Positions 24,870 to 33,686 of a DNA stretch of 46,228 nt are shown here, one piece after another (position 1 is the first letter of the stretch; every line of letters begins with the position of its first letter). Below the pieces are notes generated by a model. It made no database searches and had not been told where the DNA came from. It saw only the letters and a list, made by a program, of their open reading frames with translations. Source of the stretch: DAIRUQ01 sp036803245 (GTDB lineage: Bacteria > Chloroflexota > Anaerolineae > UBA1429); the NCBI GenBank assembly GCA_036803245.1, contig DAIRUQ010000008.1:1-46228 (forward strand), given 5' to 3'. The position numbers were made by a program, and so were the translations under genes.

Positions 24870-24898
24870 ATGATAGCACAAGGGTGCGCGGCTTCCAA
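24870..24898 (-). promoter_or_regulatory. Promoter of the VOC-epimerase-oxidoreductase operon
   Basis: Minus strand: TTGGAA (24893-24898), 17 bp, TATCAT (24870-24875), 43 bp before the VOC start codon. Confidence 0.65.
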
Positions 24899-24964
24899 GG
24901 TCAGATTCCGTTGCGAGCAGCGCGGTTAGGTTTCAGGATTGTAACGATTTTACGCCCCCTTTGC

Positions 24965-24992
24965 TTGAAGCAACTTTCCGCCCGTGTACAAT
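24965..24992 (+). promoter_or_regulatory. Promoter of the M42 aminopeptidase gene
   Basis: TTGAAG (24965-24970), 16 bp, TACAAT (24987-24992), 31 bp before the start codon and divergent from the VOC promoter. Confidence 0.65.
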
Positions 24993-25022
24993 GGGCGGGA
25001 GACAAGGGAGGAGGGCGTCCCG

Positions 25023-26090
25023 ATGTGGCTTTCCGTCAACATGCAACGCGTCGTCGAATTCCTGGTGGGCCTGCTGGATACCCCCAGCCCCACGGGCTAT
25101 CACGAGGAGGCCATGCGCTATGTGCGCGAGCGCTTTGGCTCTCTGGGCCTCGATAGCCTCGAGTTCCGCGAGACCAACAAGGGCGCCCTGGTCTGTACCT
25201 GGCCTGGCGACAGGGCCGAGACCCCCCGCGCTGTCAGCGCTCACGTGGACACCCTCGGTGCCATGGTACGTGAGATCAAGGCTAATGGTCGTCTGCTCAT
25301 GACTCAAATCGGCAGCTATGCCTGGCAGTCGGTCGAGGGCGAGAATGTGACCGTCATCTCGGTCGGCAGCGGCACCCGCCACACGGGTACCGTACAGACT
25401 GTCTCTCCCAGCGTGCATACCAGCGACGATGCCGAAAAGGGCAAGCGCGAGGACGAGCGCATGGAAGTGCGCTTGGATGCCCGCGTCTCCAAGCGCGAAG
25501 AGACCGAGGCCCTCGGCATCGAGGTCGGTGATCTGATCGCCTTTGCGCCGCGTGTGGCTATCACGCCCACGGGCTATGTCAAGAGCCGCCACCTGGACGA
25601 CAAGGCCGGCGTGGCCATCGTGTATGGGGCGCTGATGACCATGCGTGACCTGGGCCTGCGCCCTACCCAGACCACGTCGTTCTTTATCAGCAACTATGAA
25701 GAGGTGGGCCACGGCGCCTCCGCTGGCATTCCTGCCGCCGTCAAGGAGCTGCTGGTCATTGACATGGCCGCCGCCACCACAGGCGAGCACCAGAACTCGG
25801 ACGAGTACTCGGTCGGCATCTGCGCCAAGGATTCGTCGGGCCCCTATGATCTCGCGGTGCGCCAGCGCCTGACGCGCCTCTGCCGCGAGCACCAGATCCC
25901 TCACAAGATAGACACGTTCCCGCACTATGGCAGCGATGGCAGCGCCCTCTTGCGCGCGGGCGGCGACGTGCGGGTGGGACTCATCGGCCCTGGCGTGGAC
26001 GCTAGCCATGCCTACGAGCGCACCCACCGCGACAGCCTGGACGCCAGCATCTCGCTGCTGATTCGCTACCTCCTCGACCCTGTTGAGTGA
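25023..26090 (+). CDS. M42 family metallo-aminopeptidase
   Basis: 355 residues from ATG 25023, preceded by GGGAGGAGG; an earlier ATG at 24984 lies before that site. The two-metal site is complete: His74 (AHVDT), Asp192 (HLDDKAG), Glu226/Glu227 (YEEVGHG), Asp247 and His301 (PHYGSDGSA). It is closest in pattern to the M42 subgroup seen with N-acetylglutaminylglutamine amide osmolyte genes (TIGR03106-like), but none of those partners is here. A large cytoplasmic oligomeric aminopeptidase is expected. It is monocistronic: its own promoter, then a hairpin. Confidence 0.92.
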   Translation: MWLSVNMQRVVEFLVGLLDTPSPTGYHEEAMRYVRERFGSLGLDSLEFRETNKGALVCTWPGDRAETPRAVSAHVDTLGAMVREIKANGRLLMTQIGSYAWQSVEGENVTVISVGSGTRHTGTVQTVSPSVHTSDDAEKGKREDERMEVRLDARVSKREETEALGIEVGDLIAFAPRVAITPTGYVKSRHLDDKAGVAIVYGALMTMRDLGLRPTQTTSFFISNYEEVGHGASAGIPAAVKELLVIDMAAATTGEHQNSDEYSVGICAKDSSGPYDLAVRQRLTRLCREHQIPHKIDTFPHYGSDGSALLRAGGDVRVGLIGPGVDASHAYERTHRDSLDASISLLIRYLLDPVE

Positions 26091-26120
26091 CCTCGACCCA
26101 TCGACTAGCCAATAGTGAGC

Positions 26121-26150
26121 AGGGGGCTGGTGAGGCCCCCTCTCTCATTT
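26121..26150 (+). terminator. Hairpin terminator after the M42 gene
   Basis: AGGGGGC (26121-26127) pairs with GCCCCCT (26135-26141) around a 7-base loop, followed by CTCTCATTT. The T-tract is weak. It lies 30 bp after the stop codon. Confidence 0.55.
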
Positions 26151-26225
26151 GGCATCGCATCGCCTCTTGTTCGCCGCTCTAGCGTTGCCTGGCCCGCGCC
26201 TCGTTCGCCCGAGTCAACGGAAGCA

Positions 26226-26255
26226 TTGGAAGGCGCCCGTCGTATTTGCTATAAT
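26226..26255 (+). promoter_or_regulatory. Promoter of the YkuD-coiled-coil-selB gene run
   Basis: TTGGAA (26226-26231), 18 bp, TATAAT (26250-26255), 67 bp before the start codon at 26323. The -10 is a perfect consensus. Confidence 0.75.
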
Positions 26256-26322
26256 GGCGCCAGCCTGTGGCTGAACGCTGATAGCATGATTGCACCTCCG
26301 ATTCCCTATGGGAGGACTGGCG

Positions 26323-27987
26323 ATGGAACCCGACAATAGCGCCGCCCTGGAGGGTCGCGTGGCCCGCTCGCAGCTCGAAGAGGGGATCTTTTTGGCGCGC
26401 CACGGCGATCGCGAGGCCGCGCAGTCGATCTTTCGGCGGCTGATCCGACGCTCGCCCGAGGACGAGCAGGCTTGGCTCTGGCTGGCCTATGTGGCCGAAA
26501 CGCCCGAGGAGAGCCTGCGCTACCTGGCCGAGGCCCGCGCCTTTTTGCCCGAGTCCGACAGCCTGGCCGAGGCCGAGCGCCAGGCTCGGGCACGCGCTGC
26601 CGAGAGCCAACGCGAGTTAGCTGCCGCTGCCGACGCTTCCCCCAAACGCGCGGCCCTCGGCGCCACCCGGGCCCGAGCCACCGCTCAGCGCGCCACCGAG
26701 GCAGTGCAGGACGCGGCCGCGCGGGTCGACGTCTCGCAAACCACCGAGGCCGCCCGCCAGGGGGCTCGCGTTGCAGGGGAGCGGGTACGTCGCGCCGCCC
26801 AGGCCGCTCAACAGCGGCTTCCCGACGCCGAGGATCTCACCAAGGCTGCCCAGGCCATCCCCGAGGTAGCGCCGCAGGTCGTGCGGTGGGGCGTTTCCTT
26901 TGTGGCCGTGGCCGCCATCGTGGCCTTTATCTGGCTGGGGGTGGCTCCATTGGTGGGTGGACAGGGCCGTACGGTGCCGCCGCTGGTGCTAGCGGAAGGG
27001 CCAGTCGCCGCCGAGATCGCCTCCAGCGCCAACGACGCCCAGGCGTGGGAGCAGCTCTGGGGCCAGGTGGAGCGCGCCCGCCAAGGCGGTGACTGGATCG
27101 CCGTCGAGCGTTACCTGGATGAGCTGCGCCAGGTTGGCTGCCCGGACCAGGACGCCCGCCAGCTCTTGGCCGAGGGCTATCGCCAGGTCGGGCTCGAATA
27201 CCTGGATACCGGCGCACCCGAGGACGCCAACCGCGCCCTGAACTGGGCCGTGCGGCTGGATGCGGGCAGCGCCGAGCTGCAAGAGACGCGTCGGGCCGTC
27301 GATCTCTATTTGCAGGGGATACAGGCGTTTGGCGCCCGCGATTGGGCCGGCGTCGTCTATGCCCTGCGCGTCGTCGAGCGCCTCTCGCCGAACTTTCGTG
27401 ACACCCGCACCATGCTGGCCGAGGCCTACTATCACGAGGGCGAGCGCGCGCTGGAGGAGGCTATCGCCTCCGAGACCGGCTTTGACGACGGTCTGTATGA
27501 CCGTGCCAAGGTCTATGCCGAGCGCGCCATCGATATGCGCGGCAGCGACTATCCCGAGGCGACCGATCTGCTCACACGGGTCAATGACGCCATCTTCCCG
27601 CCGCGCCGCATCGAGGTCGAGCTGGGCCGGTTCCTGGTTACGGTGTACGAGAACCACCAGCCCATCCGTACCATTGTCGTCTGCGTGGGCCGCCCCTCGG
27701 CGCCCACCACACCGGGCCGTTACAAGATCATGAACAAGATCCCTATGGCCTATGCCTCCCAGTGGGATCTGGACATGCCCAACTGGATGGGCATCTACTA
27801 TGTGGGTGATAACCAGCAGGTGCAGAACGGCTTTCACGCCCTGCCGTTCCTGTCTAGCGGGGCGCGCCTATGGACGCAGGCCTTGGGCACGCGTTGCTCC
27901 TTTGGCTGCATCGTCGTCGGCATCGAGGATTCGGATTGGTTGTACGCCTGGGCCGAGGTCGGCGACGTCGTGATCGTCAAACCATAG
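26323..27987 (+). CDS. Membrane protein with TPR-like repeats and C-terminal YkuD (L,D-transpeptidase-like) domain
   Basis: 554 residues from ATG 26323 (GGGAGG upstream). Residues 15-85 are TPR-like (EGIFLARHGDREAAQSIFRR). An Ala/Arg-rich region and one transmembrane helix at about 190-212 follow, then more TPR-like helices (about 230-420). The YkuD domain is at about 430-554. His505 and the nucleophile-position Cys529 are present, but the usual SHGC motif reads SFGC (526-529) and the trailing Arg is Val. The enzyme would be extracytoplasmic, cross-linking peptidoglycan or attaching proteins, if active. The altered motif leaves activity uncertain. It begins a rightward gene run. Confidence 0.85.
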   Translation: MEPDNSAALEGRVARSQLEEGIFLARHGDREAAQSIFRRLIRRSPEDEQAWLWLAYVAETPEESLRYLAEARAFLPESDSLAEAERQARARAAESQRELAAAADASPKRAALGATRARATAQRATEAVQDAAARVDVSQTTEAARQGARVAGERVRRAAQAAQQRLPDAEDLTKAAQAIPEVAPQVVRWGVSFVAVAAIVAFIWLGVAPLVGGQGRTVPPLVLAEGPVAAEIASSANDAQAWEQLWGQVERARQGGDWIAVERYLDELRQVGCPDQDARQLLAEGYRQVGLEYLDTGAPEDANRALNWAVRLDAGSAELQETRRAVDLYLQGIQAFGARDWAGVVYALRVVERLSPNFRDTRTMLAEAYYHEGERALEEAIASETGFDDGLYDRAKVYAERAIDMRGSDYPEATDLLTRVNDAIFPPRRIEVELGRFLVTVYENHQPIRTIVVCVGRPSAPTTPGRYKIMNKIPMAYASQWDLDMPNWMGIYYVGDNQQVQNGFHALPFLSSGARLWTQALGTRCSFGCIVVGIEDSDWLYAWAEVGDVVIVKP

Positions 27988-28031
27988 GCTGTCATCGGTG
28001 GCTTGCCGCGTTTCCTAGCAAAGGGTCAAGG

Positions 28032-29282
28032 ATGGAATCTGATAGAGTCATGTCAGCGGGAGAAGAGGCCAGCGTCGCCTGGCTCGATCGCGAGGTGCGC
28101 CGCGAGAAAGGGCGCCTGAGCGAGCTGATCGAGCGGGTCGACAAGCAGCTCCTTGCGGTGTCGGACCAAGCCGAGCGCATTAGCGAGCTCGAGGAGCGCT
28201 TGACCCGCCTGCAATCTCAGCTCGTGCAGATGCCCGAGGTGAACGAGGCCCTGCAGAGCTCGCAGAGCCAGGTGATGGGCTGGCTGGAGCAGTCCAAGAC
28301 CGAGCAACGACGCCGCGAGACCGCGCTGGAGGAGCAGCACCGCGCCGAGCGCGAGCATCAGGCCCGCCTGCTTCATCAAGTGCACGACCAACTCGACCAG
28401 CAAGCCAAGCTGCCCGACGCGGTTGCCGCCGCGCGCGAAGAGACCGCCCAGGTCCGCGAACTGGCTATGCGCCTACGCGAGGAATCGGCCGAGACGCAGC
28501 GTCGCCTGGCGCAGCAGGATGAGCGCATTGCCGGGTTGCGCCTAGAGATCCCCCCGTTGCAGGAGCGGATCAGCAAGACCGAGGACGCCATCAAGGCGGC
28601 CAAAGACGTGCGCGACAGCCACACCACCCAGCTGGCCTTGCTGCGTGACGATATCACCAGGCTGATGGACGAGACGCAGGTCATCCACCAGGTGCGCGAT
28701 GAGCTCACCCAGGAGCAGGCCAAGCAGGCCGAGGTATTTCGCCGCGCCGAGGTCGACCGCTCCAAGACTCTCACCGACTGGGGACGTCGCATCGACGCCT
28801 ACCGTCAGCAGCAGGATACTTGGGCCGACCAGATTCGCTTTTTCGCCGACCAGTTCGAACGGAGCCGCCACACCCTCCGCGAAGTGCAAGAGCTCTCGCA
28901 GCAGGTGGGCCAGCAGCAGGACCAGCTCCGGCAGGTGCAGCGTCTGGCGGAGGACCAGCTGCGCCGCGAGGCCGCCGAGTTCCGCCAAGAGGTCGAGCGC
29001 ACGCTGGCCAAGGCCGTCAAGCAGTGGGAACTGGCCCGCGAAGAGCTGATCATCGCCGACGATGCGCTGGCGAAACGCACCACCGAGATTGAGGCCAATC
29101 GCGAGAAGGACATCAAGGTCGACGCCGACCTGGCCCACGAGATCGAGCTGGTCCGCGAGGCGCTGGATCGCTATACCGCTCGCGTGCACGAGGGCATCCG
29201 TGATCTCTTTGATCGCTACGCCCGCACCGCCGCGTCGGTTCGCCATGATGTCGATGCGCTCCTCGGCCCCAAGGAAGGCTGA
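28032..29282 (+). CDS. Long coiled-coil protein, unknown function
   Basis: 416 residues from ATG 28032 (AAGGGTCAAGG upstream; ATG 28050 is an alternative). Nearly the whole length is charged heptad-type helix rich in Glu, Gln, Arg and Leu (for example VRREKGRLSELIERVDKQLL). There is no Walker motif, transmembrane helix or signal peptide. It resembles the coiled-coil arms of SMC-like or cytoskeletal proteins without a catalytic head. It is 44 bp after the YkuD gene and 3 bp before selB. The function cannot be assigned. Confidence 0.85.
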   Translation: MESDRVMSAGEEASVAWLDREVRREKGRLSELIERVDKQLLAVSDQAERISELEERLTRLQSQLVQMPEVNEALQSSQSQVMGWLEQSKTEQRRRETALEEQHRAEREHQARLLHQVHDQLDQQAKLPDAVAAAREETAQVRELAMRLREESAETQRRLAQQDERIAGLRLEIPPLQERISKTEDAIKAAKDVRDSHTTQLALLRDDITRLMDETQVIHQVRDELTQEQAKQAEVFRRAEVDRSKTLTDWGRRIDAYRQQQDTWADQIRFFADQFERSRHTLREVQELSQQVGQQQDQLRQVQRLAEDQLRREAAEFRQEVERTLAKAVKQWELAREELIIADDALAKRTTEIEANREKDIKVDADLAHEIELVREALDRYTARVHEGIRDLFDRYARTAASVRHDVDALLGPKEG

Positions 29283-29285
29283 CGC

Positions 29286-31187
29286 GTGTACGTCATCGGC
29301 ACCGCTGGGCACGTGGACCACGGCAAGTCCACCCTGGTGGAGGCCTTGACGGGCATCGACCCCGACCGACTCCGCGAGGAGCAGGAACGCGAGATGACTA
29401 TCGATCTCGGGTTCGCCTGGGTATCGCTGCCCAGCGGCCGCGAGATCAGCATCGTGGACGTGCCGGGCCATGAGGACTTTATCCGCAACATGCTGGCCGG
29501 CGCCGGCGGCATCGATGGCGCCCTGTTGGTCGTCGCCGCGGACGAGTCGGTCATGCCTCAGACCCGCGAGCACCTCGCCGTCCTCGATCTCTTGAGTGTG
29601 CCGCGCGGCGTTGTCGCCCTCACCAAGATCGATGCCGTCCAGGAAGCCGATTGGGCCGATCTGGTCGAGGAAGAGGTTCGCGAGCTCTTGGTCGGCACCT
29701 CGCTCGAGGGATCTCCCATCGTGCGCGTCTCGGCCGTCACTGGGCAGGGGATCCCCGATCTGGCCGCCGCGCTGGATCGCCTCTTGGACGACGCGCCCCT
29801 TCCCGCCGACCTAGACCGCCCGCGCTTGCCCGTGGATCGCGTCTTTACCATCGCCGGCTTTGGCACCATCGTTACCGGCACGCTGGCTGGTGGCCATATC
29901 GCCGTGGGCGACAACCTGGCCGTCATGCCCGGCGGGATGTCCGCCCGCGTGCGCGGCCTGCAGATTCACAAGGCGCCGGTGGACCGCGCCGAGCCCGGCA
30001 CCCGCCTGGCCGTCAACCTGGCCGGCATCGATCGCGACCGCATCGAGCGAGGGCAGGTGCTCTGCCGGCCCGGCTGGCTGGATGACACCAGGCTGATCGA
30101 CGCTCGCCTGCGGGCGCTGCCCAACCAGCGCTGGCCCATCAAGCACAATATGCCGGTCGAGTTCTTTGTGGGCACCAGCCGCACGCCCGCGCGGGTGCGG
30201 GTGCTCCACGGCGACGCCATCGCGCCGGCAGAGCAGGGGTGGGTGCAGCTACGGCTGCGTGACCCCGTGGCGCTCCAGCGCGGCGACCGCTTTGTGGTGC
30301 GGATGCTATCGCCCAGTGTGACCTTGGGCGGCGGCGTGGTAGTGGATGCGCGCCCCCGCCGCCGGCACCGCCGCGACGACCCTCCGACGCTGGCGCGGCT
30401 GGCATCCGTGGCGAACGGCGACCCGGCCGCGGTGATGCTCCACGAGGCATCCCGTGACGCCATCGTGTCCAGTGCTGAGGCGGTGCGCTCCAGTGGCTTG
30501 GCCCCATCGGAGGCATCCGAGGCGCTGGTGAGACTGGTAACCGACGGGCGTGTCCGCGTCATCGGGGGGCAGATTCCAGAGCTCATGGCTGGCAAGGATC
30601 TGGCCATCAGTGCCGCCGACCGCTGGGAGGACCTGCTAGGGCGCATGCGCCGCGTGCTGGGGCGCTTCTATGCCGCGAATCCGTTGCGCGCGGGCATGTC
30701 GCTGGAGGAGCTGCGCACCCGCTGCCGCGTGCCCGCTGGCTTTTGGGATGCCGCCGTCAAGGCCGCTGCCGAGCAGGGCGTTGTGGAGGTATCAGGCTCG
30801 GTGGTGGCGTTGGCCGGCCATCGCGTCGGCCTCGGCGCCGACGAACAACGGGCAGTCGACGAGGCCCTGGCGGCCATGCGCGTCGATCCCTTTGGCCCGC
30901 CGTCCGTCGCCGATCTGGAGGCGAGGCTGGGCTCGGCGCTGCTGGAGCACCTGGTGGCCAACGGCACCCTCGTCAAGCTCAGCCCCGGCGTCGTCTATAC
31001 CCAGGAGGCCTACGAGGATGCCGAGCGTCGCCTGGTGGCCCATCTCGAGGCCCATGGCCAGGTCACCCTGGGGGAGGTGCGCGACCTCTTGGGCACCAGC
31101 CGCAAGTACGCCCAGGCGCTCATCGAATACCTGGATCGGATGCGGGTCACCAAACGGGTGGGCGATGCCCGCGTGTTGAGGAGGTGA
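29286..31187 (+). CDS. selB: Selenocysteine-specific translation elongation factor SelB
   Basis: 633 residues, GTG start at 29286, AAGGAAGG upstream. The GTPase motifs are intact: GHVDHGKST (G1), REMTIDLGFAW (G2), DVPGHE (G3), TKID (G4). EF-Tu-like beta barrels follow, and the C-terminal half has winged-helix repeats that bind the SECIS hairpin (for example VTLGEVRDLLGTSRKYAQAL near the end). Length is normal for SelB. It delivers Sec-tRNA to UGA codons with a nearby mRNA hairpin. SelA, SelD and selC are not in the window, so whether the pathway is complete is unknown. Confidence 0.96.
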   Translation: MYVIGTAGHVDHGKSTLVEALTGIDPDRLREEQEREMTIDLGFAWVSLPSGREISIVDVPGHEDFIRNMLAGAGGIDGALLVVAADESVMPQTREHLAVLDLLSVPRGVVALTKIDAVQEADWADLVEEEVRELLVGTSLEGSPIVRVSAVTGQGIPDLAAALDRLLDDAPLPADLDRPRLPVDRVFTIAGFGTIVTGTLAGGHIAVGDNLAVMPGGMSARVRGLQIHKAPVDRAEPGTRLAVNLAGIDRDRIERGQVLCRPGWLDDTRLIDARLRALPNQRWPIKHNMPVEFFVGTSRTPARVRVLHGDAIAPAEQGWVQLRLRDPVALQRGDRFVVRMLSPSVTLGGGVVVDARPRRRHRRDDPPTLARLASVANGDPAAVMLHEASRDAIVSSAEAVRSSGLAPSEASEALVRLVTDGRVRVIGGQIPELMAGKDLAISAADRWEDLLGRMRRVLGRFYAANPLRAGMSLEELRTRCRVPAGFWDAAVKAAAEQGVVEVSGSVVALAGHRVGLGADEQRAVDEALAAMRVDPFGPPSVADLEARLGSALLEHLVANGTLVKLSPGVVYTQEAYEDAERRLVAHLEAHGQVTLGEVRDLLGTSRKYAQALIEYLDRMRVTKRVGDARVLRR

Positions 31188-31191
31188 GGCC

Positions 31192-31335
31192 ATGGCTCGT
31201 GACGATCGCCCCCTCGATCGCACCGCGCCGCTGCCCGAGGGCTGGTGCGCGTCCACGATGACTGAGATGGTAGGGGGCGGCCCGGCCCCTGCGTCGCGTC
31301 GGAGGTCGCCCCAGAGCCCTCATCGGAGGACCTGA
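31192..31335 (+). CDS. Small ORF (47 residues), hypothetical
   Basis: ATG 31192 has an excellent ribosome site (GAGGAGGTGAG) and follows the selB stop by 4 bp. The product is hydrophilic, Arg/Pro-rich at the end (PASRRRSPQSPHRRT) with a WCAS segment. The stop lies 1 bp before the next gene's GTG, and that gene's GGAGG lies inside this ORF, which suggests translational coupling. It may be a leader peptide or a real small protein. No family is recognised. Confidence 0.4.
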   Translation: MARDDRPLDRTAPLPEGWCASTMTEMVGGGPAPASRRRSPQSPHRRT

Positions 31336-31336
31336 C

Positions 31337-32596
31337 GTGTCATCGCAGCGTCTAGAGATCGGCCTAGATCCGCACACCGCTCGACGGCTGCGCGCCCGAG
31401 CCGCCGCCCAAGGCGCCCGGCTCGAGGATGTGGCCCGTCACGAGCTGGCTGCCTGGCTGGGCGATTGGGGCTCTCGCTTTGTGGCGCATACCGTGTGTGC
31501 CGGCGAGACCCTCACCGGCTTGGCGCGGCGCTACTATGGCGATGTAGCCTGGGCGCCGGTCATCGCCGCCTACAACGGGTTGGCCGGCGAGCTTGCCGAT
31601 CGCATCGCCGTGGGTCAGGTGATCCTGCTGCCCGAGCTGGGCGACCTGCCGGCCCTGCCGTCGGGCGAATCGCCCTATATCTTTGGGCTCCACGATCGCG
31701 GCGGCGAGCATTATATGGGGTGGGCCGGGCGCAAGGGCTGGGTGGTCATCAGCGAGCGGCTGGGCGCCCGTCCCGACGACTGGAGCAGCGCCTCCTACCG
31801 TGACCTGGCCGACGATGGCTATGGCGTCATCGTGCGGCTGAACCACGGCTATGGCCACGAGGGCACGTTGCCGGTCTCTGGGGCCTACCAGGCGTTCGCT
31901 GCCCGCTGCGGCAACTATGTAGAGCGGTCGTCGGGCTGCCACATCTGGATCATTGGCAACGAGGTCAACATGGCCTGGGAGCGCCCGGGCGGCCCCGAGC
32001 ACGGCGAGGTGATCACGCCGCGCCTTTATGCCGAGGCCTACCGCCTCTGCCGCGACGAGATCCGACGCCGGCCCGGCCATGCCGACGATCAGGTGGTCAT
32101 GGCGCCCGTGGCTCCGTGGAACGTCCAGACCGTCTATCCTGGCAACCCTGCCGGCGACTGGATCATCTACTTTCAGCATCTGCTCGAGCTGCTGGACGGC
32201 CGTTGCGACGGGATTGCCCTGCACACCTATGCCCGCGATGCCGCTCCCGGCTCTGTTACCAGCGAGGCGCGGATGGGCGCGCCATTTGAGCACCGTCGCT
32301 CCGCGTTTCGGACCTATATCGACTATATGGAGGCCGTCCCAACGCATCTGCGGCATCTGCCGGTGTATATCACCGAGACCGACCAGAATCAGCCCTGGCG
32401 GGATGATGCCACCGGTTGGGTGCAGGCCGCCTATGCCGAGATTGACCGCTGGAACAGCGACCCAGCTCGCCAAAAGATCCGCTGCCTGGCGCTCTACCGC
32501 TGGGAGCGGCATGATCAGTGGCACATCCAGGGCAAGACGGGCGTGATCGACGACCTGCGGCAGGCGTTGCGCTACGACTATCGCTGGCGACCCTGA
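31337..32596 (+). CDS. LysM-containing clan-A-like glycoside hydrolase without signal peptide
   Basis: 419 residues, GTG start at 31337 (GGAGG upstream). Residues 1-45 look like a ribbon-helix-helix-like strand-helix-helix (RLEIGLDPHTARRLRARAAA). LysM is at about 50-98 (HTVCAGETLTGLARRYYGDV to VGQVILLPE). A TIM-barrel follows with the two acids expected for retaining clan A enzymes: Glu209 in GNEVN and Glu347 in ITETDQN. No signal peptide or transmembrane helix is seen, so export needs another route or it acts inside. A peptidoglycan or glucan substrate is suggested by LysM and by the amidase gene next door. Confidence 0.82.
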   Translation: MSSQRLEIGLDPHTARRLRARAAAQGARLEDVARHELAAWLGDWGSRFVAHTVCAGETLTGLARRYYGDVAWAPVIAAYNGLAGELADRIAVGQVILLPELGDLPALPSGESPYIFGLHDRGGEHYMGWAGRKGWVVISERLGARPDDWSSASYRDLADDGYGVIVRLNHGYGHEGTLPVSGAYQAFAARCGNYVERSSGCHIWIIGNEVNMAWERPGGPEHGEVITPRLYAEAYRLCRDEIRRRPGHADDQVVMAPVAPWNVQTVYPGNPAGDWIIYFQHLLELLDGRCDGIALHTYARDAAPGSVTSEARMGAPFEHRRSAFRTYIDYMEAVPTHLRHLPVYITETDQNQPWRDDATGWVQAAYAEIDRWNSDPARQKIRCLALYRWERHDQWHIQGKTGVIDDLRQALRYDYRWRP

Positions 32597-32672
32597 TCCG
32601 GTTCGCGTTCAGAGACGATGCGGGCGACCGCGTGAGCGTTCCGTATGGCGCGTATACCAGGAGGCGGAGACC

Positions 32673-33671
32673 ATGTTGGGACGGCTGAGACCCAAGCGAG
32701 GCGACGAGAACGCCGCGGACCAGGGCGCCGTCCGCGCCCGCGAGCAGGACGAGATCATCAAAGAGCCCCCCATGGAGATCGTCGGCAAGGTGTTTCAGCC
32801 CGACGAGTTTGTCCGCTATGTGGAGGGGCTGGATTTCGCCGAGCCGCGCCCTACGCGCATCTTTTTGCACCACACCTGGCGCCCCACCATTGAGCAGTGG
32901 CGCGGCAGAGAGACCATCTATGGCATGAAGGCCTACTATGAGCGGCAGATCTGGGAGGACCTCGACGGTCGCCTCCACGAGGGCTGGAACGCTGGGCCGC
33001 ACCTGTTTGTTGCCCCCGATGGCATCTGGGTCTTTTCGGACCTGCGCTATGACGGCGTGGGCGTTCGTGGGCACAACACGGCCACTCGCCACCTGGAGAT
33101 GGTCGGCGACTATGACGAAAAGCTGCCCAGCGGCCCCATCTTGGAGTACACCATCGCCGCCTTGGGCATCCTGCACGTGCGGCTGGGGCTGGATGCCGCC
33201 AACCTGAACTTTCACCGCGACTATTCCACCAAGACCTGTCCCGGCAAGGCGGTCCAAAAGAGCTGGATCATCCCGCAGGTGCAGGCGTGGATCAAAGCGT
33301 ATCGCGAGCGCAAGCTGGCCGAGCTGGGAGAGGTGCGGTCCGCGCTGGTGCGGCTGATCCAGGACCTGATGGTGCCCACCAACCCCAACGCCGCCCTGGC
33401 CAAGGGGGCCGAGGAGCGCGGGCTCTTGGGGGCGCTGACCCACGAGATCCCCATCGAGATCGACGATCGTGGCTATATCATCCAGCTCTTTGGCGAGGCG
33501 CTGATCGTGCCGGCCGACGACTGGGACAAGGTGATGACCCTGGACGAATTCGAGCGGCAAGAGATGGGCGCGGCACGCCAAGCCCCCGCCACCAGGGTGG
33601 TGGGGGGGCAGGTGCGTGAGCTGGCGATGAACCCCAAGGTCCCGATCCCGGGCGAGGGGAGCATGCGCTAG
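32673..33671 (+). CDS. N-acetylmuramoyl-L-alanine amidase-like protein (Amidase_2/PGRP fold)
   Basis: 332 residues from ATG 32673 (AGGAGGCGGAG upstream). The zinc ligands of the T7-lysozyme/PGRP fold can be placed: His in FLHHTWRP (about 65-66), His in NFHRDYSTKTCPGK, and Cys in the same segment. The region between them (GWNAGPHLFVAPDGIWVFSD) is typical. A C-terminal region (about 245-332) ends with a repeated-strand module (IEIDDRGYIIQLFGEALIVP). It has no signal peptide, like phage endolysins. It lies 76 bp after the LysM hydrolase, and the two probably work together on cell wall. Confidence 0.85.
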   Translation: MLGRLRPKRGDENAADQGAVRAREQDEIIKEPPMEIVGKVFQPDEFVRYVEGLDFAEPRPTRIFLHHTWRPTIEQWRGRETIYGMKAYYERQIWEDLDGRLHEGWNAGPHLFVAPDGIWVFSDLRYDGVGVRGHNTATRHLEMVGDYDEKLPSGPILEYTIAALGILHVRLGLDAANLNFHRDYSTKTCPGKAVQKSWIIPQVQAWIKAYRERKLAELGEVRSALVRLIQDLMVPTNPNAALAKGAEERGLLGALTHEIPIEIDDRGYIIQLFGEALIVPADDWDKVMTLDEFERQEMGAARQAPATRVVGGQVRELAMNPKVPIPGEGSMR

Positions 33672-33686
33672 GCGCCTGGGTTGCGG

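Noticed and set aside
24933..26027. 364-codon minus-strand open frame
   Set aside because: It is antisense to the M42 peptidase with complete metal-binding motifs; composition is His/Ala-rich noise.
26115..26339. 74-codon open frame after the M42 gene
   Set aside because: It covers a terminator hairpin and a consensus promoter, has no ribosome site and no recognisable sequence.
31364..33581. Two long minus-strand open frames (386 and 403 codons)
   Set aside because: Both are shadows of the LysM hydrolase and amidase genes; neither shows domain motifs or a ribosome site.
29286..33671. A selenoprotein gene near selB
   Set aside because: I looked for genes interrupted by an in-frame TGA followed by a hairpin. 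All neighbouring genes end at sensible lengths and no candidate was found.
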